A stretch of DNA of 64,000 nt from Litchfieldia sinesaloumensis. Lineage in GTDB: Bacteria; Bacillota; Bacilli; Bacillales; Bacillaceae_L. Position numbers and translations under genes: made by a program. A model generated the notes under the pieces. It had not been told where the DNA came from and made no database searches. It saw nothing but the letters and a program-made list of their open reading frames with translations. The stretch spans positions 947,056 through 1,011,055 of the forward strand of contig NZ_LT732529.1 in assembly GCF_900156865.1 (NCBI RefSeq). Reading direction: 5' to 3'. This document shows positions 18,492-27,410 of this stretch, piece by piece. Position 1 is the first letter of the stretch; every line of letters starts with the position of its first letter.

Positions 18492-19511
18492 ATGGCAAAG
18501 CGAGATATGCATAATGAACTTACAGGTAAACAGAAAGCAGCCGTTCTTCTCATATCATTAGGCCCAGATGTCTCTGCCTCGGTTTACAAGCATCTTTCAG
18601 AAGAGGAAATAGAAAAATTAACGTTAGAAATTTCGGGTGTTCGAAGAGTGGAATCCAACACAAAGGAACAAGTGATGGAAGAATTTCATCAGATTGCGAT
18701 TGCCCAAGATTATATCACTCAAGGTGGTATAGGTTATGCAAAAACTGTACTTGAAAAAGCGCTTGGGGAGGAACGAGCAGGCACGATTATAAATCGACTT
18801 ACCTCTTCTCTCCAGGTCAAGCCGTTTGACTTTGCGAGAAAAGCGGATCCTGGGCAAATCTTAAATTTTATTCAAAACGAGCATCCGCAGACGATTGCGT
18901 TAATCTTGTCATATCTTGATTCAAGACAGGCTGCTCAGATTTTATCGGAATTACCACAGGAAGTACAGGCTGACATCGCTCGAAGGATTGCGATAATGGA
19001 CAGAACATCTCCTGAGATTATCAATGAGGTTGAGCAAATACTTGAGCGGAAATTATCAACTACCGTGACTCATGATTATACACAAACTGGTGGAGTTGAA
19101 GCTGTTGTTGAAGTATTAAATGGAGTCGATCGTTCAACGGAAAGAACGATTCTGGACGCACTTGAAATTCAAGATCCAGAACTCGCAGAAGAAATCAAGA
19201 AGAGAATGTTTGTATTTGAAGATATCGTTACGCTCGACAATCGCGCGATTCAGCGAGTTATTCGTGATGTAGAAAATGAAGACCTTATGCTATCTCTACG
19301 AGTTGCTAGTGAGGAAGTTAAAGAAATTGTCTTTAAAAATATGTCGAAACGGATGGTTGAGACGTTTAAAGAGGAAATGGAATATATGGGGCCAGTTCGA
19401 TTACGTGATGTTGAAGAGGCTCAATCACGTATTGTAGCTGTTATACGAAGACTTGAAGAAGCAGGAGAAATTGTGATAGCGCGTGGTGGAGGAGATGATA
19501 TCATTGTCTAA
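18492..19511 (+). CDS. fliG: Flagellar motor switch protein FliG
   Basis: FliG is the rotor protein that contacts the stator and sets rotation direction together with FliM. The 339-residue protein starts with the FliF-binding domain (LTGKQKAAVLLISLGPDVS). The middle armadillo domain contains NEHPQTIALILSYL. The C-terminal charged torque helix lies in FVFEDIVTLDNRAIQRVIRD. GGAGGTGG precedes ATG 18492. Its end overlaps the start of fliH by eight bases if the TTG start is right. Confidence 0.97.
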   Translation: MAKRDMHNELTGKQKAAVLLISLGPDVSASVYKHLSEEEIEKLTLEISGVRRVESNTKEQVMEEFHQIAIAQDYITQGGIGYAKTVLEKALGEERAGTIINRLTSSLQVKPFDFARKADPGQILNFIQNEHPQTIALILSYLDSRQAAQILSELPQEVQADIARRIAIMDRTSPEIINEVEQILERKLSTTVTHDYTQTGGVEAVVEVLNGVDRSTERTILDALEIQDPELAEEIKKRMFVFEDIVTLDNRAIQRVIRDVENEDLMLSLRVASEEVKEIVFKNMSKRMVETFKEEMEYMGPVRLRDVEEAQSRIVAVIRRLEEAGEIVIARGGGDDIIV

Positions 19512-20265
19512 CGTGATAAAGTCAGGGTCACTACAGCAAAACGATTCTCCTAAAAAAGTGATTGGTCTTAAAGTCCTACAAACTAAGGAAGCAATTTCGG
19601 CAAATCAAGAACAGCCAAATCAGCAAATTGCAACTCAAAAAATCGTTGAAGAGGCGAAGATTCAGGCAGATAAAATTGTAAAGGATGCACTTCAATATTC
19701 CAATTCACTTAGACAGCAAGTATTGGTTGAAAAAAGTGAATGGGAAGAAGAGAAACAAAATCTTATTACAAAAACCTCAGAAGAAGGCTTTCGTGCAGGT
19801 TTGGCAAAGGGAAGAGAACAGGGCTATCGCGAATATACCGATTTACTCTCCGAGGCGCGACAAGTTATCGAAATATCAAAGCAAGATTATAGCAAATACC
19901 TTGAATCTTCTGAGGAAGTCATTTTAAAACTTGCCATGTCTGTGGCAGAAAAAGTTATAGGAATCCACTTATCTGAGAACCCAGAGGATTTTGCTTTTTT
20001 AGTTAAAAAGGCAGTGAGAGAGGTAAAGGAACATTCAAATATAACGATTCAAATTAATCCCAATTATTATCAAGTTATCGTAAATCAAAAGGAACAGCTA
20101 ACCGCAATTCTTAATGGAGAAACTGATCTATTTATCTATCCAAACGAAGAACTTAATGAAACTGATTGTGTAATTGAATCTTCATTTGGAAAAATCAATG
20201 CCAGTGTCGATACACAGCTTTCGGAAATAAAAGAAAAGCTTCTTGCATTGTTAATGGAGGAATAG
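19504..20265 (+). CDS. fliH: Flagellar assembly protein FliH, TTG start
   Basis: FliH binds and restrains the export ATPase FliI and links it to the C ring. About 253 residues: a coiled-coil region (IVEEAKIQADKIVKDALQYS, with the GxxxG-like AGLAKGREQGYREY near residue 100) and a C-terminal V-type ATPase E-like domain (MSVAEKVIGIHLSENPEDF). The frame opens at GTG 19483; GGAGGAG (19488-19494) fits best to TTG 19504 (MSNVIKSGSLQ), but ATG 19495 (MISLSNVIK) is also plausible. The start lies inside the fliG end. Confidence 0.9.
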   Translation: MSNVIKSGSLQQNDSPKKVIGLKVLQTKEAISANQEQPNQQIATQKIVEEAKIQADKIVKDALQYSNSLRQQVLVEKSEWEEEKQNLITKTSEEGFRAGLAKGREQGYREYTDLLSEARQVIEISKQDYSKYLESSEEVILKLAMSVAEKVIGIHLSENPEDFAFLVKKAVREVKEHSNITIQINPNYYQVIVNQKEQLTAILNGETDLFIYPNEELNETDCVIESSFGKINASVDTQLSEIKEKLLALLMEE

Positions 20266-20267
20266 TG

Positions 20268-21584
20268 ATGAAGGCAATTGAGCTTCTTAATGAAATACAT
20301 TCTATTGATTCATACAAACGATACGGGAAGGTAACTAGGGTTGTTGGCTTAATGATTGAATCACGTGGCCCCGAATGTTCAATAGGGGATCTATGCCATA
20401 TTTATGTGGGGATTAATCATAAAAGATGTATTCAAGCTGAAGTTGTAGGATTTCGTGAAGAACATGTAATTCTAATGCCTTTTTCGAATGTCAAGGATAT
20501 TTCTCCTGGCAGTATAGTAGAGGCAACGAGTAAGCCTCTTGATATTAAAGTTGGAGACGGATTAGTTGGAAAAGTATTAGACCCATTAGGACTGCCTCTT
20601 GATGGAAGTGATTTACCGAGAGGTTTATCTTCGGTGCCTACTGAGCAGGACCCACCCAATCCTTTATCTAGACCTCCAATCCGGGAGCCAATTGAAGTAG
20701 GCGTTAAAATGATTGATACACTCTTAACTGTTGGGAAAGGACAGCGTGTAGGTATCTTTGCTGGTAGTGGTGTAGGGAAAAGTACATTATTAGGGATGAT
20801 TGCACGTAATACGACAGCTGATATTAATGTAATAGCGCTTGTCGGAGAACGTGGACGAGAAGTGCGGGAGTTTATTGAAAAGGATTTGGGTGAAGAGGGT
20901 CTTAAACGTTCGATATTAGTTGTGGCAACTTCCGATCAACCAGCACTCCTCCGTATCAAGGCAGCAATGACAGCAACAGCTATTGCCGAGCATTTTAGAG
21001 ATAAAGGTCTTGATGTCATGTTAATGATGGATTCTGTAACTCGTGTAGCGATGGCTAGTAGGGAAATTGGCTTAGCGATTGGTGAGCCCCCTACAACAAA
21101 GGGATATACCCCAAGTGTCTTTACAACTCTTCCAAGGTTGTTAGAAAGAACGGGGACAAATCATCTTGGCTCCATAACTGCATTTTATACAGTTCTAGTA
21201 GATGGAGACGATATGAATGAACCAATAGCGGACACTGTTCGAGGGATTCTTGATGGTCACTTTGTCCTAGATCGTAGCCTAGCCAATAAAGGCCAATATC
21301 CTGCGATTAATGTATTAAAGTCAATCAGTCGTGTGATGAACCAGATTACATCACGTGAACATAAAACCTATGCTGAAAAAATTAGGAGTTTGATGGCAAC
21401 TTACCTTAATTCAGAAGACCTCATCAATATAGGTGCGTATAAAAGAGGCTCTTCCATCGGAGTTGATGAAGCAATCAGATTTTATCCTAAGATCATCTCA
21501 TTTCTAAAGCAGCAAACTGATGAAAATTTTACATTTGATGAAAGTCTATTCTTATTGTCACAATTGGCTGAAAAAGGTGAATAA
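20268..21584 (+). CDS. fliI: Flagellum-specific export ATPase FliI
   Basis: FliI is the F1-beta-like ATPase of the flagellar type III export apparatus. The 438-residue product has Walker A GSGVGKST at 166-173, the catalytic region GERGREVREF, Walker B VMLMMDSVTRVA, and the substrate loop GEPPTTKGYTPSVF. GGAGG (20256-20260) is seven bases from ATG 20268; the frame also contains GTG 20265, which overlaps the fliH stop. Confidence 0.97.
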   Translation: MKAIELLNEIHSIDSYKRYGKVTRVVGLMIESRGPECSIGDLCHIYVGINHKRCIQAEVVGFREEHVILMPFSNVKDISPGSIVEATSKPLDIKVGDGLVGKVLDPLGLPLDGSDLPRGLSSVPTEQDPPNPLSRPPIREPIEVGVKMIDTLLTVGKGQRVGIFAGSGVGKSTLLGMIARNTTADINVIALVGERGREVREFIEKDLGEEGLKRSILVVATSDQPALLRIKAAMTATAIAEHFRDKGLDVMLMMDSVTRVAMASREIGLAIGEPPTTKGYTPSVFTTLPRLLERTGTNHLGSITAFYTVLVDGDDMNEPIADTVRGILDGHFVLDRSLANKGQYPAINVLKSISRVMNQITSREHKTYAEKIRSLMATYLNSEDLINIGAYKRGSSIGVDEAIRFYPKIISFLKQQTDENFTFDESLFLLSQLAEKGE

Positions 21585-21589
21585 ATCAG

Positions 21590-22033
21590 ATGAGTTATAA
21601 GTTCAAATTTCAAAAAGTGATGTCGATAAAAGAGAATGAGAAGAATCAAGTACTTGCAGATTACCAAACTTCTGTAAAAGAATTTGAAGAAGTTGCTGAG
21701 GCTTTGTACGAATCGCTAAAGAAAAAAGAAACTTTAGAGGAGAATCAAAGAAAACAACTTCAAGGTGGCTTGTCGATTCAAAGTATTCGACATCAACAAT
21801 CATTCATTACTGGTTTGGAGAAAACAATTATGTATTATCAGCAACTTGTCTTCAAAGCACGGCAAAAAATGCAAAAATACCAAACTTTACTAACTGAAAA
21901 GAATATTGAGGTTAAGAAGTATGAGGTTATGAATGAAAAAGACTTCGCTGTGTATGAAGGCTTAATAAAGATGCAAGAAAACCAGTTGATGGATGAAATT
22001 TCAATCCAACAATATATGTCAAAAGGAAGATAG
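21590..22033 (+). CDS. fliJ: Flagellar export chaperone FliJ
   Basis: FliJ is a small coiled-coil protein that sits in the FliI ring like the gamma subunit of F1. The 147-residue sequence is almost entirely helical and charged (FKFQKVMSIKENEKNQVLAD at the N-terminus, LTEKNIEVKKYEVMNEKDF in the middle). AAGGTGA upstream of ATG 21590 is the likely ribosome binding site. Its place between fliI and motE supports the call. Confidence 0.93.
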   Translation: MSYKFKFQKVMSIKENEKNQVLADYQTSVKEFEEVAEALYESLKKKETLEENQRKQLQGGLSIQSIRHQQSFITGLEKTIMYYQQLVFKARQKMQKYQTLLTEKNIEVKKYEVMNEKDFAVYEGLIKMQENQLMDEISIQQYMSKGR

Positions 22034-22041
22034 GTGATTGA

Positions 22042-22614
22042 ATGGAGACAAACGAAAGAGAATATAGCAAACTTCAATGGCTTCTGTTTGTCGTACTTAT
22101 TCCCACCTTCTTTACTCTTATTGTCGTGTTTGTTTTATTATCTTTTGCTGGGTTCAATCCGATAGGTGCTATGAAAGAATTTGCTGCCAAAGTGCCGATT
22201 ATCTCTACTTACGTTAATGAAAAAGAAGCGATAAAGGAGCCTGAGGAGGAAAAAATATCTATCTCAGATCTAGAGGCGGAGATACAAGTAAAAGAAAACA
22301 AAATAACGCAATTGGAAAGTGAATTAGAAACGAAGAGCAGGGAAATTCAAACATTAAATAGCGAACTTGAAAATTTATCGAATGAACTAATAAAACTTCA
22401 GGAAGAGCGTTTGGCTGATAGTAAATCACTAGATGAATTAACTAAAATGTATGAAATGATGTCTCCCAAAAATGCTGCAAAAATTATTCCGAAATTGAAT
22501 GAGAATGAGGCAAGGGAAATTCTTACAAGTATCGATACAAAGAAACTTGCTGCTATTTTTGAAAAAATGTCGCCAGAGGATGCTGCGAAATTCACTCAAC
22601 TTATTACTCAATAA
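22042..22614 (+). CDS. ylxF: YlxF/MotE-like protein with MgtE N-terminal-type domain
   Basis: 190 residues with one membrane helix (about 12-37), a coiled coil (about 73-125) and a C-terminal helical hairpin domain resembling the N-domain of MgtE magnesium transporters (MSPKNAAKIIPKLNENEAREIL, EKMSPEDAAKF). In other bacteria a protein of this build, MotE, acts as a chaperone for periplasmic motility proteins. In Bacillus the function is not settled. It lies between fliJ and fliK with AGGTGAT eight bases upstream. Confidence 0.85.
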   Translation: METNEREYSKLQWLLFVVLIPTFFTLIVVFVLLSFAGFNPIGAMKEFAAKVPIISTYVNEKEAIKEPEEEKISISDLEAEIQVKENKITQLESELETKSREIQTLNSELENLSNELIKLQEERLADSKSLDELTKMYEMMSPKNAAKIIPKLNENEAREILTSIDTKKLAAIFEKMSPEDAAKFTQLITQ

Positions 22615-22646
22615 TACTGAATCGCATTGAAAGGGGGTGAAATGAC

Positions 22647-23960
22647 GTGAACGTGGCAACCAACACGGAAAGTGTACTGGGGTCTATTAGAAAGACAGTA
22701 GCAGCTATTCCGGTTAATAAAAACCATATACAGGGTAATGGAGGAAAAGAATCGTCTTTTCAAGGAACACTAGAAGCATTAGTTGGTCATGGTACACATC
22801 TAGTGGAGAATTCAACTGCAGAAAATGATCCTAATCTTGAAGTAATTCATGAAGGTTCACCAACTGAATCAATAGATAAACTGTTATCTGAACTTGAAAC
22901 TTTTATGAAGGAAGAGCTTGATTTAATAGAAATAGAAGATGTTTTAAGCACACTACCGCCTGAATTGATACATGATATTAAAGCATTTATAGTATCGATT
23001 CAAAGTGGTGAAATTCGTCTCGAACTAAAACATGTTACCGAAAAAGCAGAATTAATAGGACTTCTTATGGTCTCAAAACACTATGCTCAAGATGAATCCT
23101 TTACTCAAAAGGACGGGCTTATGAATCTGGTGAAACAGCTCAAGATAATCGCTGAAGAGATTGCACCTCAAAACCTATTAAGTGGTAAAGAAACTACAGA
23201 TTTAAAATCAAATAAGCTTATTCATGATTTAATTCAGAATATCAACGATTCCCTTTCAAAAACGGATAAACCTATGAAGGAATCGCAGACTAGGTTTCAA
23301 TTTCTACAAACGGTTCATGCAAGATATTTTTCAGCACCAAAAGGGATTGAAACATCACCAACTATACTCGTTGACAAGCTTGTACAAAAAGGAAATAGTA
23401 ATACAACACAGGTTCAAGGAACAGTTAGTGAGTCAATTCCTATGAATGAAGTTAATTCAGCACCATTATCAAAGGTGCAGCAATTTACTTTATTTGTTGA
23501 ACAAACAGGTAAACAACAACAACTACCGAATCAACAACAATTTATTAGGCAATTTCAAAATATTTTAGCAAGAAGTAGTTTTTTAACTAGCGGTGGCCAG
23601 CAAAAACTACTAATCAATTTATATCCTGAGCATCTAGGTTCATTGCGAATTGAATTACTCCAAAGTGAAGCGGGAATGATTGCTAGAATTATGGCATCAA
23701 CTAGCCAAGCAAAGGAGTTAGTAGAGTCACAACTAACTAACCTTAAACAAACATTCTTAGCTCAAAACATCTCGGTTGAAAAAATTGAAGTATCAACACA
23801 GCTTCAGTATCAAGCAGAAAAAAACTTACAAAGAGAAAGTGAACAGCAACGAGATCAGCATTCAGGAAGGCAACAGAAACAACAAAACGAACAAGAACCA
23901 AGCGAAGAGCAATCCTTTACTGCTGCACTACTTGATGAGTTAGTCAATTTTAAAGTATAG
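22647..23960 (+). CDS. fliK: Flagellar hook-length control protein FliK
   Basis: FliK measures the hook and triggers the FlhB specificity switch. The 437-residue protein has a long polar N-terminal part and the conserved C-terminal Flg_hook domain (QKLLINLYPEHLGSLRIELL, then MIARIMASTSQAKELVESQL). A glutamine-rich low-complexity tail follows, near residues 390-425. The start is GTG 22647 after AAGGGGGTG; GTG 22653 is two codons later. The nearby ATG at 22642 is out of frame and stops at once. Confidence 0.94.
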   Translation: MNVATNTESVLGSIRKTVAAIPVNKNHIQGNGGKESSFQGTLEALVGHGTHLVENSTAENDPNLEVIHEGSPTESIDKLLSELETFMKEELDLIEIEDVLSTLPPELIHDIKAFIVSIQSGEIRLELKHVTEKAELIGLLMVSKHYAQDESFTQKDGLMNLVKQLKIIAEEIAPQNLLSGKETTDLKSNKLIHDLIQNINDSLSKTDKPMKESQTRFQFLQTVHARYFSAPKGIETSPTILVDKLVQKGNSNTTQVQGTVSESIPMNEVNSAPLSKVQQFTLFVEQTGKQQQLPNQQQFIRQFQNILARSSFLTSGGQQKLLINLYPEHLGSLRIELLQSEAGMIARIMASTSQAKELVESQLTNLKQTFLAQNISVEKIEVSTQLQYQAEKNLQRESEQQRDQHSGRQQKQQNEQEPSEEQSFTAALLDELVNFKV

Positions 23961-23973
23961 GTGGTGAATGTTA

Positions 23974-24435
23974 ATGACGACCAAAATTGATTCTAGTCTA
24001 TATCTTTCAAGTTTGAAGTCTGACAGAAAAACTGGAAATGATGTTTTAGGAAAAGATGATTTCTTAAAAATATTAATGACCCAGCTTCAAAATCAAGATC
24101 CTATGAATCCTATGGAAGACAAGGATTTTATTGCACAGATGGCAACATTTACTTCACTTGAACAAATGACGAATATGAATAGTACACTAGAAAAGTTCGT
24201 GAATGGTCAACAAGGTGAACAATTATTAAAATACAGCAGTATGATTGGAAAAGAAGTGGAGTTTAGTTACAAGACTGAAGATGAGGACGGAAATGAAATT
24301 ATTAAAAATGGTCAAGGAATTGTAACTTCTGTATCTCAAAAATCAGGTTATATTGAATTAGAGTTAAAAGATGGAACCAAGATTTATAGTGATGAAGTCC
24401 TTAAAGTAAAGGAACCTTCTAAAGAGGAACAGTAG
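23974..24435 (+). CDS. flgD: Flagellar hook assembly protein FlgD
   Basis: FlgD is the hook cap. The sequence has the conserved N-terminal segment [40 protein letters not shown], preceded by a short variable start, and a beta-rich C-terminal region; 153 residues is the short Bacillus form. AGGTGG (23959-23964) is nine bases from ATG 23974 (MTTKIDSS); ATG 23968 is in frame but too close. The next gene begins about ten bases after the stop. Confidence 0.95.
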   Translation: MTTKIDSSLYLSSLKSDRKTGNDVLGKDDFLKILMTQLQNQDPMNPMEDKDFIAQMATFTSLEQMTNMNSTLEKFVNGQQGEQLLKYSSMIGKEVEFSYKTEDEDGNEIIKNGQGIVTSVSQKSGYIELELKDGTKIYSDEVLKVKEPSKEEQ

Positions 24436-24447
24436 GAGGTGATCATG

Positions 24448-24819
24448 ATGGACCATCGAATATTGCAGATACAAAACCATCCTTTGTCTTTACAAACACA
24501 TAAAAAAGTGAAGCATTCAGGACAACCTGAAATCTCTTTTAAAGATGCTCTGGAGAAAGAGACCAGCATCGTCATTAGTAAGCATGCACAAAAAAGATTG
24601 GATGAAAGAAATATAAGTATTCAAGACTACAAGTGGAAAGAGATCCAAATGAAAATTTCTGAGGCAAAAACTAAAGGAATTCGAGATTCACTTGTTGTTA
24701 CAAATGATGCAGCATTAATTGTCAATGTCCCGAATAATACGGTCATCACAGCGATGAATCGTGAAGAAGCGAACTCTCAGATCTTCACAAATATTAATGG
24801 AACGATTATCTTAGATTAA
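24448..24819 (+). CDS. TIGR02530-like flagellar operon protein
   Basis: A 123-residue protein I would place in the TIGR02530 flagellar operon family on the basis of the region KHAQKRLDERNISIQDYKW followed by DSLVVTNDAALIVNVPNNTVITAM. This family sits beside flgD and flgE in several Firmicutes; its function is not known to me. The N-terminal 30 residues are polar and may be unfolded. GGAGG (24435-24439) is eight bases before ATG 24448; ATG 24445 is adjacent. As I recall, B. subtilis 168 has no gene here. Confidence 0.8.
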   Translation: MDHRILQIQNHPLSLQTHKKVKHSGQPEISFKDALEKETSIVISKHAQKRLDERNISIQDYKWKEIQMKISEAKTKGIRDSLVVTNDAALIVNVPNNTVITAMNREEANSQIFTNINGTIILD

Positions 24820-24895
24820 CTTTTGGCTGGACCTTAACAGGAAGCCTTGGTGTGCTGACTGACTGATGCCACCTAATTCGAAAGGGGAAAATATA

Positions 24896-25690
24896 ATGTT
24901 ACGTTCAATGTATTCAGGAATTAGTGGAATGAAAAATTTCCAAACAAAGCTAGATGTAATTGGTAATAACATAGCTAACGTAAATACCTACGGCTTTAAG
25001 AAAGGTAGAACTACGTTTTCTGATATGATGAGTCAAACGATTCAAGGAGCAAAAGGAAACGATGGAGTACTAGGTGGTGTGAATCCTAAACAAGTAGGTT
25101 TAGGGGCTACTTTATCAACAATCGATACGATTTCGACACAAGGAAGTATTCAATCTACAAACCGTCCTCTAGATTTAGCTATTTCCGGATCTGGTTATTT
25201 TACACTGATGAATGGAGCAAATACCTATTATACTCGAGCAGGGAATTTTTATTTAGACTCTGAAGGCCAATTAGTAAATAGTAGTGGGCTAGTAGTAAAA
25301 CAGGAAGGGAATAATGACCCGATTGAGATACCTTCAAATGCTCAAAGTTTTAGTATTGACTCTGCGGGAGTAGTGAGCTTTGTTGACAGTGAGGGTATTT
25401 TACAAGAGGCAGGAACCTTAGAGATTAGTACTTTTGCTAACCCTGATGGTCTTGAAAAGTTTGGTGATAACTTATTTACCGTAAGTCAAAACTCAGGAAA
25501 TCCTACTGCTGCGACAGCAGGGAATGAAGGAGCCGGCAAATTAATGGCTGGTGCACTTGAAATGTCAAACGTTGACCTTTCTGAGGAATTCACAGAAATG
25601 ATTGTTGCACAACGTGGATTCCAAGCAAATACTCGAATTATTTCAACATCTGATGAAATTTTACAAGAGCTTGTAAACTTAAAACGTTAA
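24896..25690 (+). CDS. flgE: Flagellar hook protein FlgE
   Basis: 264 residues, the short Bacillus hook protein. It begins MLRSMYSGISGMKNFQTKLDV with the rod/hook motif NNIANVNTYGFKKGRTTF, has the FlgE/F/G core (PLDLAISGSGYFTL), and ends with MIVAQRGFQANTRIISTSDEILQEL. The longest frame begins at ATG 24866, but AAAGGGG (24881-24887) points to ATG 24896, which also matches the family start. A 76-base gap without a gene separates it from the preceding stop. Confidence 0.96.
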   Translation: MLRSMYSGISGMKNFQTKLDVIGNNIANVNTYGFKKGRTTFSDMMSQTIQGAKGNDGVLGGVNPKQVGLGATLSTIDTISTQGSIQSTNRPLDLAISGSGYFTLMNGANTYYTRAGNFYLDSEGQLVNSSGLVVKQEGNNDPIEIPSNAQSFSIDSAGVVSFVDSEGILQEAGTLEISTFANPDGLEKFGDNLFTVSQNSGNPTAATAGNEGAGKLMAGALEMSNVDLSEEFTEMIVAQRGFQANTRIISTSDEILQELVNLKR

Positions 25691-25698
25691 GGGGGTTA

Positions 25699-25725
25699 GG
25701 GGTTTTAGTATTCTTCTAAGACCCC
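25699..25725 (+). promoter_or_regulatory. RNA hairpin between flgE and swrD
   Basis: GGGGTTTTAG (25699-25708) pairs with CTAAGACCCC (25716-25725), ten pairs with one G-U, loop TATTCTT. No T-run follows, so it is not a standard terminator. It ends eight bases before the swrD GTG, where a ribosome binding site would normally be. It may be a processing, stability or translation-control element. Confidence 0.7.
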
Positions 25726-25733
25726 GATAAATA

Positions 25734-25928
25734 GTGATAACTTTAACTAGATTAAATGATAAGAAGTTTACATTAAATGCTTTGTTTATCGAACAAGTTG
25801 AATCCTTTCCTGATACAACAATCACATTAACAAATGGAAAAAAGTTTGTTGTAAAAGAAACAGAGGCTGACGTAGAGGTTAAGGTTCTTGAGTTTTATCA
25901 AAAAATAAATGTACTTGGCCTCAGGTAA
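25734..25928 (+). CDS. swrD: SwrD (FlbD/YlzI) flagellar protein
   Basis: This 64-residue protein starts [23 protein letters not shown] and contains [13 protein letters not shown], typical of the FlbD/SwrD family. In B. subtilis SwrD raises flagellar motor power for swarming. The start is GTG 25734. It has no visible ribosome binding site at normal distance because a ten-pair hairpin ends at 25725; translation may depend on coupling or on melting of that hairpin. fliL follows after 15 bases. Confidence 0.92.
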   Translation: MITLTRLNDKKFTLNALFIEQVESFPDTTITLTNGKKFVVKETEADVEVKVLEFYQKINVLGLR

Positions 25929-25943
25929 GGGGGAAAAGGTGAC

Positions 25944-26369
25944 ATGAAAAATAAGTTACTTGTCATAATGGTTATTATTTTAAGCACAATAACATTGGTT
26001 GGGACCACCGCGTTTATTATTTTAACAAAAGTAACAGCAAGTGATAGTAAACAGGAACCATCCATTGATGAAGTGCTAAAAGCGACTGTTGAAATTCCAG
26101 AAATTACAACAAAACTTTTAAGTGATGATTACATTCGTATATCCTTTAATATTCAGACAGATGGAAAAAAGGGGAAAGAGGAATTAGAGAAGCGAGGATT
26201 CCAAACAAGCAATATTATTATAAAAGAACTTTCTAATATGACATCTGAGGAATTTAAGGGTGAGGAAGGTATCGTTAATTTAGAAAATAGATTAAAAGAG
26301 CGCATAAATGAAATAATGCAGGATGGAACTGTCATTAAAGTCTATGCGACATCTTTTCTTCCGCAATAA
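25944..26369 (+). CDS. fliL: Flagellar basal body-associated protein FliL
   Basis: FliL is a single-pass membrane protein around the stator units. The 141-residue sequence has an N-terminal membrane helix (about 4-28) and an extracytoplasmic SPFH-like domain ending in VIKVYATSFLPQ, with the typical final Phe-Leu-Pro-Gln. AAAGGTGAC precedes ATG 25944. It lies between swrD and fliM, as in B. subtilis. Confidence 0.94.
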   Translation: MKNKLLVIMVIILSTITLVGTTAFIILTKVTASDSKQEPSIDEVLKATVEIPEITTKLLSDDYIRISFNIQTDGKKGKEELEKRGFQTSNIIIKELSNMTSEEFKGEEGIVNLENRLKERINEIMQDGTVIKVYATSFLPQ

Positions 26370-26408
26370 ACCTAGATTTTTGATTACTTAATGAGCGGAG
26401 GTGGAACC

Positions 26409-27410
26409 TTGCCTGGTGAAATATTATCTCAAAGTGAAATAGATGCTTTACTTTCAGCCCTATCAACTGGTGAAATGAATCCAGAAGAACTTAAAAGAGA
26501 AGAAAGTGAACGACGTGTAAAAGTTTATGATTTTAAAAGGGCTCTTCGATTTTCAAAGGATCAAATTCGGAGTATTACTCGGATACACGAAAATTTTGCG
26601 CGATTATTAACAACCTACTTTTCGGCTCAGCTTCGAACATATGTACAGATAACAGTGGGAACAGCAGATCAATTGCCATATGAAGAATTCATTCGATCAA
26701 TACCTAATATGACCATTCTAAATGTATATGAAATGCCACCACTTGAGGGGCGAATTATACTTGAAGTAAACCCTAATATTGCATATGCCATGCTCGATCG
26801 AATGCTTGGTGGAAGAGGGACAGGTCTTAACAAGATTGAAAATTTAACAGAAATTGAAACCAAAATTATGAGCAATATGTTTGAAAAAGCATTTGAACAA
26901 GCCCGCGAAGCATGGGCAAACTTAGTTGAGGTTGATCCGGTTTTAACCGAATTCGAGGTAAACCCACAATTCCTTCAATTAGTATCACCTAATGAAACAG
27001 TAGTTGTTATTTCATTAAATACCCAAATTGGGGAAACTAGCGGGATGATTAATATTTGTATTCCACATGTATTCTTAGAACCAATTATCCCAAAACTATC
27101 GGCACATTACTGGATGCAATCAGCTCCTAAAAAGGAACGAAATATTGAAGAATTTGTAAATATAGAAAATAGCCTCAAGGATACAAAACTCCCAATTGTT
27201 GCGGAACTAGGGACGGCCAATATCGCCATTCAAGAATTCTTATTATTAGATACTGGTGATACAATTCAGCTTGATAAATTGATTCAGCAGCCAATCGAGC
27301 TAAAAGTTGAAGGTATTTCAAAATTTTACGCTCAGGTTGGAAAGGTTAATAAAAAACAGGCCGTACAGATTTTAGAGGAGATTAAAGGGGGGGACAATGA
27401 AGATGAATAA
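26409..27410 (+). CDS. fliM: Flagellar motor switch protein FliM, TTG start
   Basis: FliM is the C-ring protein that binds phosphorylated CheY. The N-terminal CheY-binding peptide is LSQSEIDALLSAL, followed by the CheC-like middle domain (KVYDFKRALRFSKDQIRS, EFIRSIPNMTILN) and a C-terminal SpoA/FliN-type domain (residues about 255-330). The frame opens at ATG 26391, but GGAGG inside it (26397-26401) is seven bases from TTG 26409 (MPGEILSQSEI), matching the B. subtilis N-terminus and length of about 332. Confidence 0.95.
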   Translation: MPGEILSQSEIDALLSALSTGEMNPEELKREESERRVKVYDFKRALRFSKDQIRSITRIHENFARLLTTYFSAQLRTYVQITVGTADQLPYEEFIRSIPNMTILNVYEMPPLEGRIILEVNPNIAYAMLDRMLGGRGTGLNKIENLTEIETKIMSNMFEKAFEQAREAWANLVEVDPVLTEFEVNPQFLQLVSPNETVVVISLNTQIGETSGMINICIPHVFLEPIIPKLSAHYWMQSAPKKERNIEEFVNIENSLKDTKLPIVAELGTANIAIQEFLLLDTGDTIQLDKLIQQPIELKVEGISKFYAQVGKVNKKQAVQILEEIKGGDNEDE

